A stretch of 64,000 bases of DNA from Desmodesmus armatus (Eukaryota; Chlorophyta; Chlorophyceae; Sphaeropleales; Scenedesmaceae), in NCBI GenBank assembly GCA_007449985.2, contig VIIQ02000307.1:1-64000 (forward strand), given 5' to 3'. The position numbers and the translations under genes were made by a program. The notes beneath the pieces were generated by a model. That model was given only the letters and a program-made list of their open reading frames with translations, ran no database searches and was not told the DNA's origin. Positions 22,639 to 36,100 of this stretch are shown one piece after another. Positions within the stretch are counted from its first letter, which is position 1. Each line of letters opens with the position of its first letter.

Positions 22639-25600
22639 TCACCGCTCCCTCCTGCCGGCACCTGCTTCATGGTACTGCTTGCGCGTCTTGACACACTGCC
22701 ACAGCCCTTCACCAGCCGCAAACATCGACGCGCCCCGCCAGGCTGTCAGCTCAGGGTCCTGCACACACAGCACACAAAATGTCACAACTTTGAATGGTTG
22801 ATGAATGGCTGGATGACTCCCTGTGTCTACACGCACGCATGCAGCAGCACACATGCTTGTCAACAGCACCAGAAAAAGGTAGCACCCACACATGCAGTCG
22901 GCAAAGGTTGGCCTGGCAATACCGCACAACAACTGGTAACCCTCCCACATCCCTGACTATGCCAGCACCCAAGCTCACAAACTACAGAGAGATGGCTGGC
23001 CATGTAAGGGCAATGATGCCGCTCGGCTGCAACCAGCCCTCAGCACGGCAAACAGCAGACCAGCAACCGACACTGCATACCAACCCTTCCCTCCCTTTGC
23101 GAGCACGCATGCTTTTGCTAGCATCCCTTACCACAGGTGCTGTGACCACGAGCTCCAAGTCGGAGGGCACTAGGGCGCGCAGCTCCGTGGTGAAGCGGGG
23201 CACAAACCCCGGTATGTTGATACACCCACCCGTCAACACCACCTGCACACCACAACCCACATGACAGCGGCATCATGAGCATAGCGCCCGTCACTGCCAC
23301 AATCTCCAAACAATTGTGTTCGTCATCAACCGCCATCCAGGATGCTCGGCGCAGGCAGCGTTCTCAACAGGCGGGGGGCCACGTGGCCCCTTCAAGGCAG
23401 CCTGTACCGGTTGCATTGAGCGCATGCCCGCCATCACTCTGCACAGAGCCGCCTGCTGCTGCAATCACCGCTGCGGCACTGCAAACAGCTGCTTGCTTGG
23501 CTGAAGGAGCATGCCACAGCAGGCTGCACTCGTCAGTGCATCGTCCTCACCCTGTCAGCCCTCTACAGGAGCCCGTGTTTGCTTGCATGTGGGGTCACAC
23601 AACACTATCCTTGTCGGAGCATTGCTAATCTGCATGCATGTGCACGCATGCAGTCTCTCTGTCGACACACCTGGGCGTAGAGAAGGGGCGCCAGCCCTGC
23701 AGGACAGGCGGCTACTGACTGCACCACACACTCCGGCAGGCCAGCTTGGGTGAGCCCTATGTCTGACGGCCTGCACAACCGACACAGTAACATGCACGGC
23801 CAGAAACTCATACTACAAACAGTGCGTTAGGCAGGGCCGTGGCGAAGACAAGACGCGTGAAGCAGCAGCGGCAGACGCAGTCACGCGCCTTCAAGCCTGC
23901 ACGTTGCAAGGACGGTATGAGCACGCATGCGACGGCATGTCTGTGTTCTGTGCCAATCAGAGGTGCAACACAGCACCTTGACACAACAGGGCGCCAGCCC
24001 TCCTGCCACGCAGACAGCTGATACAATACTCTCAGTCCTGTGGTTGCAGGACAGACAGCACAGCTGGCGCCCTTGCCACAAAGGCCCAGGGCCGTCCAAC
24101 TCACCTGAACCCCGGCACACATGCACCCTCCAGCACAAGAAAGGAGCGGCACAGACACCGAACAAAGGCCCAGGGGTGCGCTTGAAACACACCTTGATGT
24201 ACTGCGAGACACTGCGCGACACAACTTGCATTTCGGCAAAACGCTGCGCAACACAGCCCGCACCTGAAGAGCGCCTCTGGTGTCATGAACAGCTCATTGT
24301 TGAGCTGCAGGACCTGCTCCACAACAGCAGGGCCCCCGCCAGCACTCTGCCTGCCGGCCGGCTGCTGCCGCTGTTTCTGCGCATGCGCTTCCGCTGCCGC
24401 GGCCTTGTCGGCGCCGTCCTGCTGCTCCTTAGCTGCCAACTCCTGCAGGTGCTGAGGCTTCACGGGCCAGGGACCTGCAGCAGCAGCAGTGTGGGATTGG
24501 CTTTTGTTTTTGGCGAACGACGTGAACAGCACATTTGCAGTGATGCAACTGGTGAGGCATGTGCTGTGCACAAGGAGTCACAGAGAACGCGACAGGCACA
24601 GCGCTGCAGCAGGCGCAGGACACAGCCTGTGGTGAGGTGTAGTTTAGTTGCTACCGGCATGCAACACCTGAGATGCAAGAGTGACAGTGGTGCAGCCGCT
24701 GCACATCATGAAGCAGGTAGGGACGCCACCCTGCTGTGTTGGTGACAGTCAGCTATACAGACACATGATCAAGACACAGAACGGACAGTGAGGCACACAG
24801 GACTGATTGACGCACAAAGAAGGCAAGCAGCTAACTAACTAGAGGCTGCTGCACTTTCCGCCCGCCCAGCACCAGTCTTAACACATGCCGCAAAGATGAC
24901 GACCACCACCACCACCACCATCACCAAACAGGCGCAGTCCTCACTCTCCCCCCTGTAACCCCCAGCCGTGAGGCGCCTACCTGACTTGATGCTGCTGAAC
25001 TTCCCTCCCTCCTTGAAGGCCGCCACAACATCACCACTGGGTGGCTTCACGTAGCCGCGCAGGTTGTGCACACCATCCGGCAGCACCACCTCCCGCCTGT
25101 GTGGCGACCGTACCGTGGGGTTGGCTATCCGCATGTCAGTAGAAACGTCCTGCAGCACACAAAGGCCGGGTGCAGGGGATGCACACGCGCGCGTATCATG
25201 AACACCAAGCCCCCACCACCACTGGCACGCAATGATACACAATCCATAGGGTTTTGAGGTTGCTGACCACGCTAAAGACATGGCGTTCACAGCAAAGAAT
25301 GCCTGCTGGCCGCATCCCCAGCATTCACCTGGCTGACCCAGCACATCTGCTCCTTCACCTGGCCACATTCGCTTCAGTCGCAATCTGAACATCTCCTCAA
25401 TCATACTCAGCATACTGACCTCGCTTCACCAGCACCCACCCTCCTTCATGTGCACTCACCTGGCTGACCCAGCACAGCTCAGCCCCCAGCCATGCCTGCT
25501 AGCCGCACCCCCCAGCACTCACCTGGCTGACCCAGCACCGCCCACTGGGCTGTGCTGGAGGCTGGCAGTCTCAAGGCATGCCTGCTGGCCACCCCCCCCC

Positions 25601-28600
25601 CCCCCAGCACTCACCTGGCTGACCCAGCACAGCTGCTCCTTGAGCTGCTCCATGAGCAGTCCCTCGTCCCGCATGTCCAGGCTGCGGTAGCTCACAGTCT
25701 CCTTCAGCAGGTTGGTGAGCGCCTTGCCACCAAGGTTGAGACGCTTCACACCTGACAGCACAGCAGCAGTGAGTACACAGGACGATGATGATCATGATGC
25801 CCCTTGACACAGACTGCATCGATGCTATTTCGAAGGTACTACTGGACTGCAAGAGCGGCCGGTCGTGGTGTCGCCCGCATCGGAAAAACGAACAGAAATT
25901 CAGCATGCAGCGGAGAAGGTCGACACTTGGAGAGAGCAGCTAAGCTGGCGGTTGCTGTACAAGAGGAGTCGTGCTGTCTTAACCCCTCCTTTCCCACCCA
26001 GCTGAATGATCAAATGTGCTGTCAAGCTCTTCTCTCCGCCAGAAGCGCCCACCTTGCGTCAACAGCTGCCCATCATAAAAGGGCACAATATAACACGCAG
26101 AGAAGCCTGCATCAATGACAATCCCAGCCCCAGCAGCCTTCGCTGATGCGGCTGCTGCTGCAGCAGCAGGGCTGAGGTTGCTGCCTTCTGTGCTGGACGG
26201 CTCCCCAGGCATGACAATGGCTGACAGGGGTATGGCCTGGGGTGGCAAAAGGCTGTCTGCAGCAGGGACACGTACGAAGACAGACCGAGCAGAGGCCACA
26301 ACAGAAAGAGACAGGCAAACTGTGGGCAGGGAAAGGACCTCAGCACAAGGAACTACCTCACAGCAGGCTTCTACGCGCAGAGCAGCGCACTCACTCAGTG
26401 CTGCAGCTGACGTGGTGTGAGAGCATCACACGACAATGAGAGCATCACACACATCACAACAGCAGCTCTGCCCCAGCACGTCCAAAAGACGACCTTGACC
26501 TGCTGCCACTGTTGACAGTCAATTGACCAGCCCTACAGTCAACTTCACCCTGACTGTCAAGGTGGTCGTGGGCGTGCTGGGGCATGCTGCTGCCGTAAAC
26601 CTTGCGCAGTGCTGTCAGCTTGACCTGCTCCTGTAGTGCAACTGCTGTATGGTACAGGAAACCGGGAGTGCTGGCAGCAAATTGGAACCCAACCGCAAAC
26701 CAGGACACAACTGCTTCAGTCACCTGGGGGTGGCACCATTGACTGCAGTGGCTGCAGTGCACAGGCATACTGCAGGCTGAAGAAGGAGGCAGGGGCCTCT
26801 AGGAAGCTGCTGAACCCAAACTCTTCAAACACAATCTGCAGCCAAGGCCAACAGGTACAGAGGCAGTGCAAGGACAAGACACAGCAGCGCAGGGACAAGA
26901 TACGGCAGCGCAAGGACAAGACGCATCAGCGCAAGGATAAGACGCAGCAGAGCAAGGACAATACGCAGCAGCGCAAGGACAAAAGAAGGTCGGCTCAAGG
27001 TCATCCATGAACCTAAGGCTGCAGCACAGCTGCTGCATGTGTATGGCCGGCCGGGGGAGTTCACACTCCCCAAGCTCCCGTGGTAACCCAGAAAATTATC
27101 ATGGCTGGAGCAACCAGGACGATGACAGCATGTCTCAGCACACCGCAAAGAAGGGCAACACGCACACACACTGCCAGGATGTGCGCATGCCCAGCACATG
27201 CTGGCAGCAGCAGCGGCACATGCAGTCATCGACTCACCTCCTCTGTTGCCGCGCGCACTGCCTCAAAGTTGAAAAGGGGCTCCGTCATGACCAGGCTGCA
27301 AACAGTCAATGAGTGACAACAAGCAGAAGTGAACTAGTGTGTACTGTGTCGAGCTACATGGGTGGTACATGCTGAATGCCAGGAAACAAGTATGGCGGCG
27401 AGTGGTGAGCTTACAACGTCCATGTACACAAGTGGTCGCCGGTCGAAGCGATTGTGCTGCCGGTTGAGGCGATTGCACTGCCGACTGCCTGCCCCACCCG
27501 TGCTTGTATCCAAGCACTGCCTACACCTTGCATGTAAACACGTGGTCACCAGCTGAACCCGACTGCCTACACCACCAGTCCATCACCTGTAGTGCTTGTA
27601 CTCCAGCACTGCCTTGCTGCGCGCGCTGGCAGCGCCTGCACCTTGCTGCATGCCTGGCGCTGCTGATGCTGCCAGGGCACTGAAGCCCTTCTGCCAGATG
27701 TCCTTCTGCAGGTCAAGGTTCACCAGGAAGCCCTGCGGCAACAAGAGGTGGCACGGTGGGATAGTCATAAGTGGGTTAGTCATAAGTGGGCTTGCAGGTG
27801 TACATGAAGGACCGGGCTTTTGGTTAGACATGTGCTGCAGTTCCAGGGATGAGTAGGAGCTGCGGTCACATGCCCAGAGGCCCCTGCCTGCCCTCGCCCC
27901 AGCCCACCTACCCTTCCACCCCAGCTACTCAAGCTACAGGGGCACAGTCGGAGACCCCTGCCTACGCTCAACCCAGCCCCCACACCCTTTCACCCCTGCT
28001 GCTCAAGCTACAAGCATATAATTCAAGGCCCATGCCTGTGCTCACCCCAGCCCACCTACCCTGTCACCCGCAGCTGCTGCAATTCCAGGGATGAGTAGGC
28101 GCTACGGCCACACGCCCAGAAGCCCCTGCCCACCTACCCAGTCAGCCCAGCTGCTGCAGCTGCTGGGGAGCAGTCGGCGGCCCCTGCCTGCACCAAACCC
28201 AGCCATCCACCATTCCACCCCAGCTGCCCAAGCTACAGGATTGCACCGAGACGCCCCTGCCGGCCCTGGCCCCAGCCCACCTACCCTGTCACCCCAGCTG
28301 CTGCAGCTCCACGGAGAGTAAGAGCTACGGTCACACACTCAGAGGCCCCTCCCTGTGCTCACCCCAACCCACCTACCCTATCACCTCCAGCTGCTGCACC
28401 TGCAGCCGCACACTCACAAGCATAGGAGTTGAGGCCCCTGCCTGTGCTCACCCCAGCCCACCTACCCTGTCGCCCCAGCTGCTGCAGCTCCAAGGATGAG
28501 TACGCGCTACGATCACACGCTCAGAGGCCCCTACCTGAGCTCACCCCAGCCCACCGACCATGTCACCTCCAGCTGCTGCAGCCACAGCCGCAGACTCACT

Positions 28601-29442
28601 GGCATAGGAACTGAGGCCCCTGCCTGTGCTCACCCCAGCCCACCTACCCTGTCCCCCCAGCTGCTGCAGCTCCAAGGATGAGTAAGAGCTACGGTCACAC
28701 GCCCAGAGGCCCCTGCCTGTGCTCACCCCAACCCACCTACCCTGTCACCTCCAGCTGCTGCAGTTCCAGGGATGAGTAAAAGCGTCACGCCCAGAGGCCC
28801 CCGCTCACACCCACCCAGCCCGTGTACCCTGTCCCCCACCTGCTGCAGCCACAGGCATGGGCTGTGAGGCTCATGCGTTCGTGCATGCTGCTCACCCTGT
28901 CACCCCCAGCTGCTGGAGAGAAGGAGCACGGCCACACGCCCAGAGGCCCCTGCCTGCACTCACCCCAGCCCACGTACCATGTCACCCCTGCTGCTCAAGC
29001 TACAGGATAGTATCCAGAGGCACCTGCCTGCGCACACCCCAGTGACCACCTACCCTGTCAATGGGTCTCCGCAGCACCATGCCCCCAAGCTCCCGGGCCT
29101 CCAGCAGCTGCTGTCCCACATACACCTGCCGCTCACCCTTCGCCTTTGCTGTGCAGTTGGGAAACACACTGCCAGCCAAGGGGACACGTGACAGCAGCAG
29201 CGGGGTGTGAGGTCACGGTGACTTCAGCTGCTTGTGCTACAACCACCCATATCTGCAGATGCTGGTCTGCAGGAAACACACGTAGCTGCCGTCACTCTCG
29301 ATGTGGTTGATCCACCTGCTACAAGGCTCTCAACAGCTGCCTGTACTCACAGGCGTGGATTGGGCTCTCCCTCAAAGCCCAGCTTGATGTTGTCGCCCCC
29401 ATTGTCCAACACCACCACCTGCGGATGGTGCCCGCCATACAT
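22639..29442 (-). CDS. ARP6: Actin-related protein 6 (SWR1/SRCAP complex)
   Basis: Twelve exons: 29442-29351, 29168-29054, 27732-27587, 27295-27238, 26835-26724, 26256-26053, 25751-25615, 25149-24981, 24474-24264, 23770-23671, 23242-23132 and 22758-22639. All junctions are phase-consistent; 524 residues (other ARP6 proteins are about 400-430). The order of ARP6 segments is complete: VVVLDNGGDNIKLGF, GFLVNLDLQKDIW, LVMTEPLFNF, IVFEEFGFSSFL, GIVIDAGFSACYIVPFYDG, LNLGGKALTNLLKETVSYR, LCWVSQ, PSDIGLTQAGLPECVVQSV, VVLTGGCINIPGF and AWRGASMF. ARP6 is a subunit of the complex that deposits H2A.Z in nucleosomes. The extra length comes from Ala-rich inserts in exons 3, 6 and 9. Introns 2 and 7 hold arrays of donor-site copies. 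The gene is head-to-head with polymerase iota. Start ATG 29442 lies immediately before the actin-fold N-terminus. Confidence 0.93.
25300..25540 (-). repeat. Extra copies of the ARP6 exon 7 donor region
   Basis: The end of exon 7 plus its donor (minus strand GTGCTGGGTCAGCCAG, then GTGA) at 25615 recurs at about 25308-25341, 25453-25476 and 25513-25536 in intron 7. Each copy still has a usable-looking GTGA donor. Flanking sequence (GCATGCCTGCTGGCC and similar) is duplicated with it, so unit length is about 60-150 bp. Confidence 0.8.
27850..29045 (-). repeat. About 14-unit tandem array in ARP6 intron 2 containing donor-like copies
   Basis: Units of about 80-100 bp share plus-strand CACCTACCCTGTCACC, then CAGCTGCTGCAG, and CAGAGGCCCCTGCCTGTGCT. 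The minus strand of each carries GACAGGGTAGGTGG, identical to the real exon 2 donor at 29054, and a second GGTGAG motif. Copies occur near 28972, 28885, 28815, 28735, 28640, 28553, 28460, 28371, 28280, 28205, 28130, 28053, 27985 and 27905. They fill nearly the whole 1.3-kb intron. Confidence 0.85.
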
Positions 29443-30140
29443 ACGGGCGCCACCAGCAGCAGCAGCGGCGCGCGGCTGGCAGTGCTGTGGTGCTCAGTGC
29501 TGCAGCAGTCCTGGCTGCATGTTGTTGTATCTGCTTTTGGGATGTCTAGCGCTATCTACACTAAAAGGAACGTGTGCCCCCAGTCAAGCTGACAGCTTGA
29601 GCAACACAGCAGAGGCCAACAGAGCTAGTGATAGTGATGGGACGATCAGCAACACGCCTGCCACAGCCAACAATCAAAAATACCCAAACAGATTATATGT
29701 GGGGTCGTCCCGAGATATAGTGGCAGGTTGGGGGATCGGATCAGTACACGATCAGCAACCCAATTCAAACAGCACGGGAGCAGCAGATAGCAACACGGTA
29801 AGGCAGAATAGCAAATGGATAATGACGGCTTGTTCAGAAGCGCCAAATTCACTCTGCACAACAGTTCTACAGTGTGACTAACCTTTTGTCAGCCTCAACT
29901 GCCAGGAAACTGATCCATTTAGACTGATTGGGATTTTGCAATCCCTCTGTTTGCACTCCTGGGCTCATTATGTGTCGCCTCCTGTAGCCCTGTGGCACCC
30001 GTCCACCCCCCCCCCCCCCCCCCCACCACCACCACCACCACCACCACCACCCCACCCCAGAACGACAGTGCTAGGTCTGTGCCAGCACCTGCCCAACGAG
30101 ACAAGCAACACATGCCGGATTCATCAGTCAGGTCACACAA
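29443..30140. promoter_or_regulatory. Shared 698-bp region between divergent ARP6 and POLI
   Basis: ARP6 starts at 29442 on the minus strand and polymerase iota at 30141 on the plus strand. The region holds CAGCAG repeats near ARP6, an AT-richer middle, and a poly-C plus (CCA)n tract at 30005-30058. No TATA box is convincing. Head-to-head spacing makes a bidirectional promoter likely; that is inference. Confidence 0.5.
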
Positions 30141-33100
30141 ATGGATGACAAGAAGGCTCGTGAAGCCTTCAGGGTCCAGCAGTTTAGCCACCCCCATCCA
30201 GCCTTGCAGGTAGCAGATGCTCAGAAAGACAGCCTGGCAACAACACCGGTTGTGCAGCCCTCAGCAGCAACATCAGCAGCAGCGGCAGCAGCAGCTTCTG
30301 CAGATGCAGGAGATCCCTTGAACATCAATTTGGTGCCTGATCACGAGCGTGTAATCATCCACTTTGATGTTGACTGCTTCTACGCGCAAGGTGATTCGGT
30401 CTGTGTGGTGATCCCACCGCTTGGGTGGGCCGGGGGGAGGGGGGGCGCAGGCAGGGGTGCTGTCATTCGCCCAACAGCATAAACATGTTGCAGCCCCCCC
30501 CCCCCCCCCTAAAAACCTTCTGAATTGCCAGTCACAGGAGGGTGCCAAGGGAGTGCCCCTAGTGGGTGTGGGTGCACACCGCATCAGGGAGGGTTGGGCC
30601 TGTCCTGCATACTGCATAGCTCAGCAGTAGCCCTACAAATCACAGTTAAAACACGTTGTCTCTCTGTCTGTCTGGCAGTGGAGGAGTGCCGCAACCCTGC
30701 ACTGCGCGGCAAACCCCTGGCGGTCACACAAAAGTACTTGGTGGTCACTGCCAACTACCCGGCACGTGAGGCGGGAGTCACAAAGTGAGCGCACCTACTC
30801 AAACACATCATAGCCCCCTCATGTGCTCAGTCACGTGGCAGCAGCAGGCACATGCAGCAGCTGTTCAGGGGGGGGATACTGCAGGGGAAGCAGGGCTGCA
30901 GGACAGCAGGATTGCAATGAGAGACAGAAACAGCAGCATCACACCAGGCAGGCAGGACCCCCTTGAGGCAGTGATGCTGTTTTTCAACGCTGTCATGAGT
31001 ACAGCTGGCACAGGGAAGCATGCGTGGTGGCGCGTTGGCACAAGCCCAAGTGCATAGTGTGCACAAGCAGTTGCACGTGGCATGGTGTACATGCGTGCTG
31101 ACCCGTGCTGACTGGCACAGCACACCATGATACGGGAGTGCATGGCATGCTTAGGCAGCTCCACACACCATGCACAGCCGTTGCGGCGCACGCTAACTGA
31201 TATGTGACACAGACTTGCATGTAAATAGTATGCTAGCTACACATGCATCCTCAATGCTCACCACACAGTCTGTGGGTGTCCTGCATGCAGGCTGATGGGC
31301 ATTGCAGATGCCAAAAAAGCCTGTCCACAGCTGCTGTTGGTGAGTGTGGCCCCGCAGCCAGCCGTGCATCTTACACACATGCGCTGTACGGCACACTGCT
31401 GAGCCACTGCAGCTGTGTTTCCAGTTATGACACAGCGTTTGCAGCAAATTCTGTGCTTACGCACGCGTGTGGCGCAACAAATCAATGGTTCCTTGTGAGG
31501 CAGCCTTTGCGCACCTTCCTTCGTGTGCTGTCTATGCCCTCGTCGCTATACCCTACCTGGGATTCGAAAATGGCTGGGAGTTGAGAACGTAGTGCCGCCA
31601 AGGCTTCCGCTATGTATGACGTCTGCTGTTGTTGTGTTTGTGTGCTGTGCCATGCCATGCTGTGCTGTCCCATGCCGTGCCGTCCTGCATGTGTCATGAA
31701 ACTTGCACAGGTGCCAGGTGAAGACCTCACGCCCTACAGGGCAGCCAGTCGGGCCATACGAGCTGTGCTGAGCAGGTCTGCATGGCTGGCACGCACATCA
31801 AGATCCCCATGCGATGCGCGCTCAGCTGTTGAAGCTGTTGGACAGCACCTCGCACGCATGGCATTGAATGCTCTCCTACGCAAGCTGCCACTGGATTGGA
31901 GGCTCGGAACGCAAAGCAGGACCCCCCCCCCCAGCCTATGCGTCGCTGTTGCATGATTTTGGGGATCGACGTTCACGTTGCCTGCCACATCTGTCACAGA
32001 GAAGGGTCGATCACGCCACTAGCACTGCCAGCATGCAACATGGAGTTTTGTGCTGGCCTCGCCAGCCGGCCCTACGATGCCTACTGTCCATATAGCCGTG
32101 TGCTGACCATGCTTTGCCCTACATCTGCCTTACTGTGCAGGTGGGGGCCTACTGAGAAGCTGGGGCTGGATGAGTCCTGGGTGGATGTGACGCAGGTGAA
32201 CATCACTCATGTTTGCCACTTTCACGCTGTCAACATGTTCATATGATGGCCGACATGGTCAAGCTGGCGAGACCGCCCAGCATTCACTCGCAAAATTGCC
32301 CCCCCCCAAACAAGAATGCGCGCTCAACCAGCAAATCCTGACCGACACTGCCTGCTCATTCGCTGCACCTGCACCTACCCTAGGGTGCCTACAGCACCAG
32401 GGAATTTGGCGAATGCGGCGCATGCTCTTTCCTTCAGTCAATATTGAGTGCCTGGTGCTCCTGCATCATATTTCACTCTCACTTCATCCACAGGAGGTCG
32501 TCATCACGTCAAATATAACGCCATGCACAACCAGCAAATCCTCACTCGAAATGCCAGCTCGTGCGCTGCCCCCGCAGGAGGTTGATCGCCGTCTGGGGGA
32601 TAAGCGAATGCTGCGCACGCTCGCTCCTTCAATCGCCGTTGTCCTGCAATGTTTTTTACTCAATTAGTCTTGAGTTTCTGGTGCTCCTGCACTATCTCTC
32701 ACTCTCACTGCCCCCGCAGGAGGTTGATCGCCGCCTGGCTGCTGCCGCCGCTGCCAACACCACTGCTGCCATTGCCAGCAGCCCCTGGAGCGGCCACCTG
32801 GTCAGCAGCGGCCTACAGCTCACCTCCCACAGCAGACACAGACCCATGGACTTGCGCGTCGTCCGGCAGCATGAACAACCACATGAACATGAACATGGAT
32901 CGGACCAGCTGCAAGAGCAGGAGCAAGAGCAGCACCAGGAGCAGCGGTCCGAGCAGCACCCGCAGTATCAGCAGCATCAGCAGCGTCAACAGGCGGCAGC
33001 AGTAGGGTCTGATGTGGCAGGGACGCAGCAAGGCTTGCTGGGTGAGGTGGGGTCTGATCCTGCTGCTGCTGGTGAGGAGGGTGGACGCCCTCCCTGGCTG

Positions 33101-36100
33101 CCTGGCTGTGAGCTGCGGCTCAAGCTGGGGGCGGTGGTGGCGGCAGAGATGCGTACGGCGGTCAAGGCTGAGGCTGGATTCAGGTGCGTGTGGAAAGAAT
33201 CGTTGGCTGTGTTGTGACAGCGGGTGCGCATGTTGACTGTTGTGTGGTGTGCGTGTGCCGGCAGCTGCAAGTGCTGCTGCTGTGCTGTGACAGGTTCTTG
33301 TGATTCGTGTGTGTGTGTGGGGGGGGGGGGGGTGTGAGGGGGGGGGGTGCTGGCTAGGCCGCGACAGCCAATTTTTCAAGAGTAAGTTCCATCAGGCTTG
33401 TGGGCCAGAAGGTGGGCAGCATGGCAAAATTTGAGTGATGCGCTAGGACCGTTGTCAATTGCAGCTGTCCATCATTGGCATCATACCACTGTCTTGTTGC
33501 TTGTCAACTCACTGCATTGCTGCCTGCAGGTGTTCTGCCGGCGTCTCCTGCAGTAAGCTGCTGTCAAAGCTGGTCAGTGGCCTGCACAAGCCTGATGACC
33601 AAACCATCATCCTGCCCACACAAGCTCAGGTGGGCTATCCCAATCAGTGCCACTGGTGTAATATGCACAAGTATGCTGTACCACTTTCTTGCTTTGGAGA
33701 TTCAGAAGCATGTCCTGTGCAGATAGATGGCCACAAATGGGGTTAGTGAGTGTCTCTTGGCATTTGTTGAGTTTGTGAACAGCCTTGCCTGTTGGGGATG
33801 TATGTGTTGCTCCCCTTCTGCTACATGTCCACCTTCCTGCCCCCCCCCCCCGGATGGATAGTGCCCCCCCCCCCCCCCACCCCCACCCCCCCCCACCCCC
33901 CCCCCACACACACACACAAATAGGGATTGTCACAATTGGTGATGGCTGATGCTTTGGCTGGATGCACTCCCTGTGTCTCCACACACACATATGCACACAG
34001 CACGAGGAAGACGCCACTTCCATGTGACAGCCGGCACGGCGCCATGTGTCCCTTACCCGCCTGCAGGCGTTTGTTGCCCCCCTGCCTGTCCGTGCACTGC
34101 CCGGTGTCGGCTACAAAGCTGACGGCTTGCTCAAGTCATGGGGGGTGTCAACGGCAGCAGAGGCACGCGCCATCAGCAAGCAGCAGCTCGTACAAGCACT
34201 GGGAGACAAGCAGGGTGAGCTCTCCATAAGGGATTGGGGGGGGGACCCTTCCAGAGCAGATCTGCCACACGCTAACAACAGGACACCGCTTGAAACGGAT
34301 GTTGCACCCAACTTTGTCAGGGGCGAAGGGTTGAGGACTGTCTAGCTGCAGCACCAACCAGTGTGGTGAGCTGCGTGTTGCACCCAGCACTCAAGGAGGG
34401 TGCTGGCGGGGGCCCTGCTGCCATGGATGCATTTTGCCTGGCATGCCAGTCGCCCCTAGTCAGCAAAGAGACTCTGAACCTCTTACATGCCCCATCCCCA
34501 TCACAGCACCAGAATGTGACAAGCCCTGAGGGCTCCCATGTCTGCGTTCCTTTGTGGCAGCAGCCACAGCACCCTTGAGATGCAAGTGCTCTTGTGGTGT
34601 GTGTGACGCTGCGTGTTTCATCCTGCTGGCGTGGGCGTCAGGCACCGGTCTGTTCCACGCCTGCCGGGGTGTGGACCCTTCTCCCGTGGTCGCGTCGGGC
34701 CCCCCTAAGAGCATCACTGTGGAGGACAGCTTCAAGGCATGCTCAACGTGGCAGGGCGTGGCACAGGTGCTGCAGGTAGGTAGGGGTACAAGCGGTGTGG
34801 AATAGACGCAGAGGGGTTCGAGGGCGGTGGAGGGGAGATCAATGAAGGGTGGCAGCGCGGAGAGGGCTGTGTGTTACGTCCAGTGTTTACAGCAGGCAAG
34901 CTGTTTGCGTGCTCCTGGCAGGTTGTGGCACAGGTGCTGCGGGTAGGAGATGCCAGGGGTGGAGTTGGGCTTGGGAGGGAGGTTTGGGGGGGGGGGGAGT
35001 GGGAACTGGGTCGATGTCCAACCTTAGTAAAGGAGTGTGCTGTGTCCACTGTGTGTCGTCTCTACATGTTTTTCCCTGGTAGGGCAACATGGCTTGGGGT
35101 CTCATCTGCGAGTTACAATCAAGCAGCAATATACTGTCCCAGATCCTCAGGATCAGGAGCAGGCTGCTGGCTGCAACCAACAAGCAGCTGCCAGCCCTCA
35201 CCACTATAATGTCAACTACACCTTACAATATGAAGCCGCTTCAATTTGACAAAGGAAATTTGATAAGGCAAGCCCAACTGTGTTCAAAAACAACAGCAAG
35301 GACATGCATGGAGCGCATCAGCCACACCAGCTTGCACACGACATGTGTGCTTGCATGCAGCACAGGCTGTCTTGTAGGCAGCGCAGTTGCCACCAGGAGC
35401 GAGGGGGCTTGCAAGCCCCATGGCTTCTGGATGACAACCTGGCCATCAAGTAAAGGCAAAACAGCCGAGCAGCACTGACGAAGCCGTAAAAGCACTCCTG
35501 AAACATGCTCCAACCAATTGGACCGCTAGAACAACCATACCTCTCACCACAACAGGCAAACAACAGCAACCAGGGCATAAGCAGTGGCTGCCTATGCATG
35601 TGATACACAGACGGCGTCCAAACACGCGGCTAGCATTGGAAACCAACCGGGCACCACACACAGCAATCAGACACACCGCGGCAAGGCTGTACTAGTAAGC
35701 CTTACTTGCTCAACATCCTTCTCTCAGCACCCTCCTATCAGGAACTGCCCAGCTCCCACTCTATTTTTTAGATGCCCTTGACGCAGCGACACTTCTTGAA
35801 CCCTCCGGGACAGCCCTCAGCAGCACACGACACTTGCAGTCACAGGGGTCGTTGACACCACCCTTCCTCCTGTAACATGTTGACCACTGGATGCCAGGTT
35901 GCTTGGACAGCTTTGCAGTCAAGACGGACACGTAGCCCATCTTCCCTGTTGTCTTGTCGGCCTCTTTCTTACGTGATTCATATATGTCAAAGATGGCTTG
36001 GCCTTTCATCAGTGGTACTGCACTTGATATGTCTGAACAGATGATCCGTGCCTCACTGTCATCTGCACACCTGTGTTCGCAAATATCGCCAGATAGAGAC

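Noticed and set aside
27850..29045. CRISPR-like regular repeat array
   Set aside because: Units are diverged, contiguous tandem copies in a eukaryotic intron, with no short identical repeats separated by unique spacers and no cas genes.
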